NCBI RefSeq assembly: GCF_949987515.2
Contig: NC_082695.1
Location: 88,866,104-88,930,103, forward strand
Direction: 5' to 3'
DNA from: Delphinus delphis
Lineage: Eukaryota > Chordata > Mammalia > Artiodactyla > Delphinidae
DNA: 64,000 bases
Shown: positions 59,200 through 64,000 of the stretch, piece by piece
Layout of the letters: every line of letters starts with the position of its first letter
Numbering within the stretch: the first letter of the stretch is position 1
Made by a program: the position numbers and the translations under genes
Notes under the pieces: generated by a model
Databases searched by the model: none
Told to the model about the DNA's origin: nothing
Seen by the model: only the letters and a program-made list of their open reading frames with translations

Positions 59200-60610
59200 C
59201 AGCGAGAGGTGAGGTGGTCCGGACCCGACCCCGGGTGAGCGCGTTCGGGGTCCTGGGGACCTGCTTTTCAGGCAGGTTGACGCTGGGACTTGTGCCAGGC
59301 AGGTTCTGTCCCTGGCCTGGGACGCAGCCCAAGAGCCTCAGGTGATGCACGCGGTTCACGGCTGCTTCTGAACGACGAGGGGGCTGGCGCCAGGCCGGCA
59401 AACAGCGGTTTGAACGGAAACGCAAACGAGTCTCGGCGGCGGCGGCATCAGAGCAGGCGGCTCAAGGGGGAAAGAGCCGACGCCCTCACGAGGAGGCGGG
59501 GCGCCCAGGCTTCACCGCGAGTCCCGAGGCCAGCGGCCCCGCGCCCGGGTCCCAGGCAGCTTCCCTCCGTCCTCCCACGTCCTAAGCAGCGCGGCAAAGC
59601 TCCGGCCAGACGCCCGGTGCCGACACCGGCGGGGCAGCCCTGCGGCTCAGGTCGTTTCACACAGAAGCCGTCGCACGGGGACCAGGACCTCAAAAACGAA
59701 ACTTGGTGTCTAGAATGTCCCACTCCTAAGATCCCGGCTTTGGTTCCTGGAATTCCTTTCCGCAAGAGCAGCACGGTCACGGCTTCTTTATCCCGCAACG
59801 TGTTCGATCTTGTTTTCCACGCAGTCAAGCATGAAGGGAGGCCCCCGTTTTCTGGGCGCATGGCCACCGCCCTCTCCCGTTTCACCTTTCCACTCACGTG
59901 AAACTATGTTCCCTTCCCCACCTCTGCTTCCAGACGCCCCCGGCAGGAGGGGAGACAAGCCTGCCCGCTTCCCGAGCGCGTCTCCCTCCTCGGCCCAGGT
60001 CCAGCTGGGGGAGGGCAGGCCGACCGCTCCGCAGTCCTTCCTCACGGGCGACAAGGCCGCTCAGCGCGCCGCGCTGTGACACACGTTCGTGGCGCGAGGG
60101 GGATCCTTGGGGCCGTCCTGGGTCCGAGGGCCGGCTGACCGGCCGCAAACCGGCCTGTTTGCCAGCAAACAGGCGCCGGAGGGCCGCCACCTGCACGTGC
60201 TCCACTTCTGCCCATGTGGAGCGCGCTCAGGCCCCGAGGGCCTGGCGGATGCGAGGACACGGGTAGGTGGGCGCGGGCCCCGTCGGGAGCACTCGTCAGG
60301 CGGCGGAGAGGAGACGGGCAGGGCGAGGGAGAGCCGTGACCTGAAGTGCCTCTGGGCGCTGGGTTAGGGACCGGCCCTCCCCCGCGAGGAGGGAGCCGTG
60401 TCCAGGAGACGCGGGGGCGCAGGCCAGCTGAGGGGAGGCTGGGCAGGGGCTGACGGGGGCCCAGGCGGAGGGCTGCGCGCCCCCCGGGGCAGGGTCAGTA
60501 GGAGGAAGGGGGGCCGGGCGGAGGGAGGGAAGCGGCAAGGCGCCCGCGGCTGGGGAAGGCGCCGTGTCGTGGGCCGCTCCGTTGGCTCAGGTCTACTCTG
60601 GAAAATCGAC
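59200..60610. promoter_or_regulatory. Likely CpG island in PARD6G intron
   Basis: GC content is high and CpG dinucleotides are dense and undecayed (for example GAGTCTCGGCGGCGGCGGCA at 59429, CAGGCTTCACCGCGAGTCCC near 59507, TGACCGGCCGCAAACCGGCC near 60137). A GC-box type GGGGCG core is at about 59497-59503. No PARD6G first-exon coding sequence was seen in it. It could be an alternative or antisense-transcript promoter, or an orphan island. Confidence 0.6.
60153..60174. repeat. Perfect 9-bp inverted repeat
   Basis: GCCTGTTTG (60153-60161), loop CCAG, CAAACAGGC (60166-60174): a perfect hairpin with a 4-base loop inside the CpG-rich block. Confidence 0.8.
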
Positions 60611-61039
60611 CAAGTTACATGAAAGGAACTTTAAAATTTTTAAACTTGAAACTTTTAAATTTGGAAAACGCAGAATCACGTAGGGTGTCCATGGTATTTT
60701 CCATGTTATAAACACGGGAACTTGTGGACGAATAGTACTTCCTTTCAAGCAAATTGTTTTTTGGCAATTCACTAGAAACTGGACATTGAATTGAAATTTT
60801 ATTTTAAAAATTCACTGAGAATTTTTTAAATCCAGGTGACCAGTAAAAATGCTTAAAAAACGATCCCGGAGTTCATAAAGATTAGCGGCTCCCCCTGCCA
60901 AAGCCCCAAACCCTCTGATTCTGAAGAACAGGAAACAACGTCCTGAAGTGTAAAAGGCTAAATCTTCATGGGGTGCATACGTCAAACCAAGTTACTCCCT
61001 TAGTGTAAGTAAACATTTTACTGTGTGGATGTCAACAAA
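60611..61039. other. AT-rich intronic spacer
   Basis: AT-rich sequence follows the CpG-rich block sharply. Its last part (60940-61020) resembles 62650-62735 on the other side of the L1 fragment. No gene is seen. Confidence 0.5.
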
Positions 61040-62645
61040 CCGATTTAAAGTTTACACAGAAAGCAAAAGGACCCTGAATAGCCCGTGAAATACTGAAGGA
61101 GGAGAACAGGGTCGGAGGACCGACGCCCTCGACTTTAAGACTCACCGTAAGGTTGTGGTGAAGGGACAGAGACACAGCAACTGAACAGAATAGAGCGCTC
61201 AGAACAGACCCGCATAAAGACACTCAACCGATTTTTCTGACAAAGGGGCGAAGGTGATTCAACGGAGAAAGCACAGTCTGTTCAACAGACGGAACACCTG
61301 GATGTTCACACGCAGAAGGTGAATTCAGACCCAGACCTCACAACCCTCAAAAAACTAACTCAAAAGGGGCCACGGACCTAAATGTAAATGTGAAACTGTA
61401 AAACCCCTAGAAGCTGACAGCGCAGAAAATCTAGGCGACTCTGGGCGGGCAGCAAGTTTTTAAATACGACACCAGACATGATCCAGGAGAGGAAGAATGC
61501 AGAAATGGGACCTTACTGAAATAAAAACTGTTCTGTGAAAGACACGGAGAATGGAAAAAAAAAAAGAGGAGCCGCACACTGGGAGAAAATATTTTCAAAA
61601 CACACATCTGATAAAGGACTTGTTTCTAAAAAACACAAAGAGCTCTCAAAACTCAACAATAAGAAAACAAACAACCCAATTAAAAAAATGGGCAAAAAGT
61701 GTGAACAGATACCTCGCCCAATACACAAATGACAAATCAGCACCGAAAAATGCCCCACGTCACATCATCAGGGAGACAGAAGGTAAAACAGATACCACCA
61801 CACCCCTATTAGTTCGGCCATTCTAACAGAAGAGCCAAAGTCCAGAACACTGACAACACCAAGTGCCCACGAGGACGCGGAGCAACAGGAACGCTCACGC
61901 GCCGTTGGTGGGAATCCAAAATGGTGCAGCCATCGCAAGACGACAGTTCAGTGGTTTCTAACGAAGTTAAACATAATCTAGCTATATGATCCAGCAAGCG
62001 CACGAAAACTTATGTCCTCACAAAAACTGACCCGTGATGTTTACAGCAGCTTTATTCGTAATTGCCGAAACTTGGAAGCAACCGAACTGTGAGGAGGTCA
62101 CCCGTGGTAAAGCCAGACGATGGAGAATCATCCAGCAATAAAACGAAACGACCTATCGAGCCATGAAAAGAGCAGAAGGAACTTTAAAAAGGTCTATAAC
62201 TACGTGAAAGAAACCAATCCGAAAAGGCTGCGCACTGTGTGATTCCCACTAGATGACACTCGGAAAAAGACAGAACTGTGGAGACACTGAAGAGACAGAC
62301 CCGTGGCTGCCCAGGATGGAGTGGGCGAGGGGGGCGGGGGAGAAACAGAGCACAGATCTTCAGCACAGTGAAAATACTCTGCATGATACTGTTGTGATGG
62401 ACACGGGTCACTGTGCACGAGGCAAACTCACTGAACACCACAGCACCAAGAGGGGGCCCTGATGTAAACTACGGACTTTAATTAACAGTAACATATCAAT
62501 ACTGCTCATCGGCTGTAAAAGTGTAACGCGTTAATGTGGGACGTTGTCAGCAGGGAGAGAGGGCGATGGGAATTCTCTGTACTTCCTGCTGCATTTTTCT
62601 ATAAGTCTGAAGCTGCTCTAGAAAATAAAGTCTGTTCATTTTTAA
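61040..62645 (+). repeat. Old L1 3' part (ORF2 C-terminus and 3' UTR)
   Basis: ORF2-like text starts near AAAAGGACCCTGAATAGCCC and passes TGGGAGAAAATATTTTCAAA and CGCCGTTGGTGGGAATCCAA; the 3' UTR ends with AAGCTGCTCTAGAAAATAAA and GTCTGTTC. This is an L1M-type end with many changes, including CpGs introduced by drift in a GC-rich setting. Confidence 0.85.
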
Positions 62646-64000
62646 AAATGCCTTAAAGCATAAAAGGCTAGAAATCAGTCTGTGGTTCTTACACAAAACA
62701 AACTACTCCCTCAGTAGCACTGACCGTTTTCTTTAAAAGTAAACTAGGTATTAGTGGTCGAAAAGCCATCAAAGCAGCTAGAACTGCCTGGAACCATCTC
62801 CCCTTGGCCCTCGCAGCCCCGACTCGAGGGCCAGCCCTGGCCAGCTGGCCGGGCGAGCACCCCAGACACAGAGCTCAGATAGGGGCTCAGCCTGGCAGGT
62901 TGAGGAGAACTCGGGTTGCCCCAGAGGCCGGGGGATGGTACCTCATTCCCCGCCACCTGCCCGCACCTGTGAGCACAGGACAGACAGACGGAACCTCTGT
63001 CACAGAGCCCCAGTCCAGCGTCGGAGTCAGGAGAACACGCAGCCGGCAGCAACGTCCAGCAACTGTGCCAGGAGGAAAACAGGCCCGGGAGAGGGTCCAG
63101 GGAAGCCCTCTGTGACGGGCGGGACAGGCCGGCAGCCTAGGCAGTGCCAGGAGGCTGCAAGTCACTGTGCTGTAAGCAGTGGCACAGTTAAAGGCCTGCT
63201 TTCCCTTTAAAGTAACGCCCGGCAGGTGGGCAGGGGACCCCCAAGAGACAGACGGAAGCTGGGTGCGAGTCCAGGAGTCAGCACACACACCTTCTCCGTC
63301 CCCTCTCCCACAAAGAGTTCCCACCCAACCTCCCCCCTCCTGGGTCTGGCTTTGCAGGCCGCTTGCTAACACTCTTGACCTGGAGAAGGGGCCTGTGCGT
63401 GGGGGGCTGGCACTCGGCGCCCGGAACCCCGTCCCCTCTGGGAAGCACAGGGCGCCCCCGGGTCTGCTCCACCTCCCTGGGTCTGTGTGTCCTCCTGCTG
63501 CCTCATGTGGGCCCTCGAGGTCAGTCCACGGTGGCCCCGAGAAGCTCCAGCCCATCCTCAGTCCACACTGCCCAGCACCCTGGACACAGCTTGAGGCGAA
63601 CCGCAACCTGCCGGATCACGGTGCCGAGCGGTCATGCCTTGTTCATGCCCAGGGGCCCCACTGACCGAGACTGGATGGGGGGCGGCGGTGAACTACCACC
63701 ACTGCCACGGCTGCCCCTTGCAGCCCGGTCCAGGCGCGAGCTGCTGCGAGCCGGCTGCGTGGCCCTGAGGCAGCCAGCGGAGGCCAGGCGTGCGGTCCCA
63801 CCCCAGGCCGAGTCTGGGGGATCCCTGTCTGGAAGGACACCCGTTTTCCCTACCACTGCTCTTCTGGGTGTTGGCTGTGCTTTAAATAACACGTTTTCAT
63901 CTGATTTCAGAAGCAATACATGCTCACTGCTACACTTCCCGGCTGTGCACACGCGGCATCATAATCGCGTGGCCCCCGGTGTTGGGATGCTCTCTGTGCC
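62646..64000. other. Intron, GC-rich, no gene recognised
   Basis: This is GC-rich sequence with overlapping frames on both strands (up to 239 residues on minus at 62887-63606, 161 on plus at 63179-63664). None shows a recognised domain. No PAR6 PB1-coding sequence is visible. Confidence 0.45.

Larger units (their letters stand above)
38023..64000 (-). other. PARD6G: PARD6G intron (3' part)
   Basis: All sequence from the last-exon acceptor to the end of the window is read as intron, because I found no sequence coding for the PAR6 PB1 domain and the human gene is large. Its contents (L1s, SINEs, GC-rich blocks) are listed separately. If an upstream exon is present, it is small and I missed it. 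Confidence 0.7.

Noticed and set aside
62887..63606. 239-residue minus-strand frame as an upstream PARD6G exon
   Set aside because: It does not contain PAR6 PB1 sequence and is Pro/Gly/Arg-rich text typical of chance frames in GC-rich DNA.
1..64000. CRISPR arrays, bacterial operons, prophage
   Set aside because: Intron-exon structure, SINEs and L1s show mammalian nuclear DNA; no such arrays are present.

Overview
The window is mammalian nuclear DNA, almost certainly from a cetacean. It contains two recognisable genes in a convergent arrangement: the large 3' coding exon of ADNP2 on the plus strand (3457-6732) and the last coding exon of PARD6G on the minus strand (37202-38022). These two genes are neighbours on human 18q23, so the synteny supports both calls. 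The cetacean assignment rests on many tRNA-derived SINEs of the CHR type (opening GGCTTCCCTGGTGGCGCAGT, or its reverse complement) and on cetartiodactyl-type L1 elements; it is an inference from repeat families, not from a species-specific gene.

Layout. 1-3456: ADNP2 intron, with a 63-bp tandem duplication carrying a CRE and an old L1 piece. 3457-6732: uninterrupted ADNP2 terminal coding exon (about 1091 residues; nine C2H2-like fingers, an 11-residue Gly-Val-Leu-Pro repeat array, a homeodomain and a PxVxL motif). 6733 to about 8.2 kb: 3' UTR of uncertain end. About 8.2-18.4 kb: intergenic DNA with SINEs, MIRs and an exact 255-bp tandem duplication. 18.5-30.1 kb: a minus-oriented L1 pile-up, including one near-complete L1 (20.5-28.0 kb) with four SINEs nested in it and one L1 apparently lacking both ORFs. 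30.1-35.3 kb: intergenic DNA with three young SINEs, two flanked by perfect or near-perfect target-site duplications. About 35.35-37.20 kb: PARD6G 3' UTR with a good CTCF-like motif. 37.2-38.0 kb: PARD6G last coding exon (semi-CRIB, PDZ and C-terminal tail).

38.0-64.0 kb: PARD6G intron. It holds an unidentified sequence with open frames on both strands, plus-oriented L1s (39.18-39.91, 39.92-46.10, 46.1-53.35, 53.35-54.58 and 61.04-62.65 kb), and GC-rich blocks at 54.6-56.5 and 59.2-60.6 kb, the latter resembling a CpG island. The 5' exons of PARD6G were not found and probably lie beyond 64 kb; the 5' exons of ADNP2 lie upstream of position 1.

The proteins do not form a shared pathway. ADNP2 is a nuclear homeodomain zinc-finger factor of the ADNP family. 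PARD6G is a cytoplasmic adaptor of the PAR3/aPKC/CDC42 polarity complex. Most other open frames are decayed L1 ORF1/ORF2 or chance frames in GC-rich DNA. I found no convincing undescribed gene system; the more interesting points are structural (exact tandem duplication, duplicated CRE, deleted L1, intronic CpG island, unidentified open segment, CTCF-like site between convergent genes).
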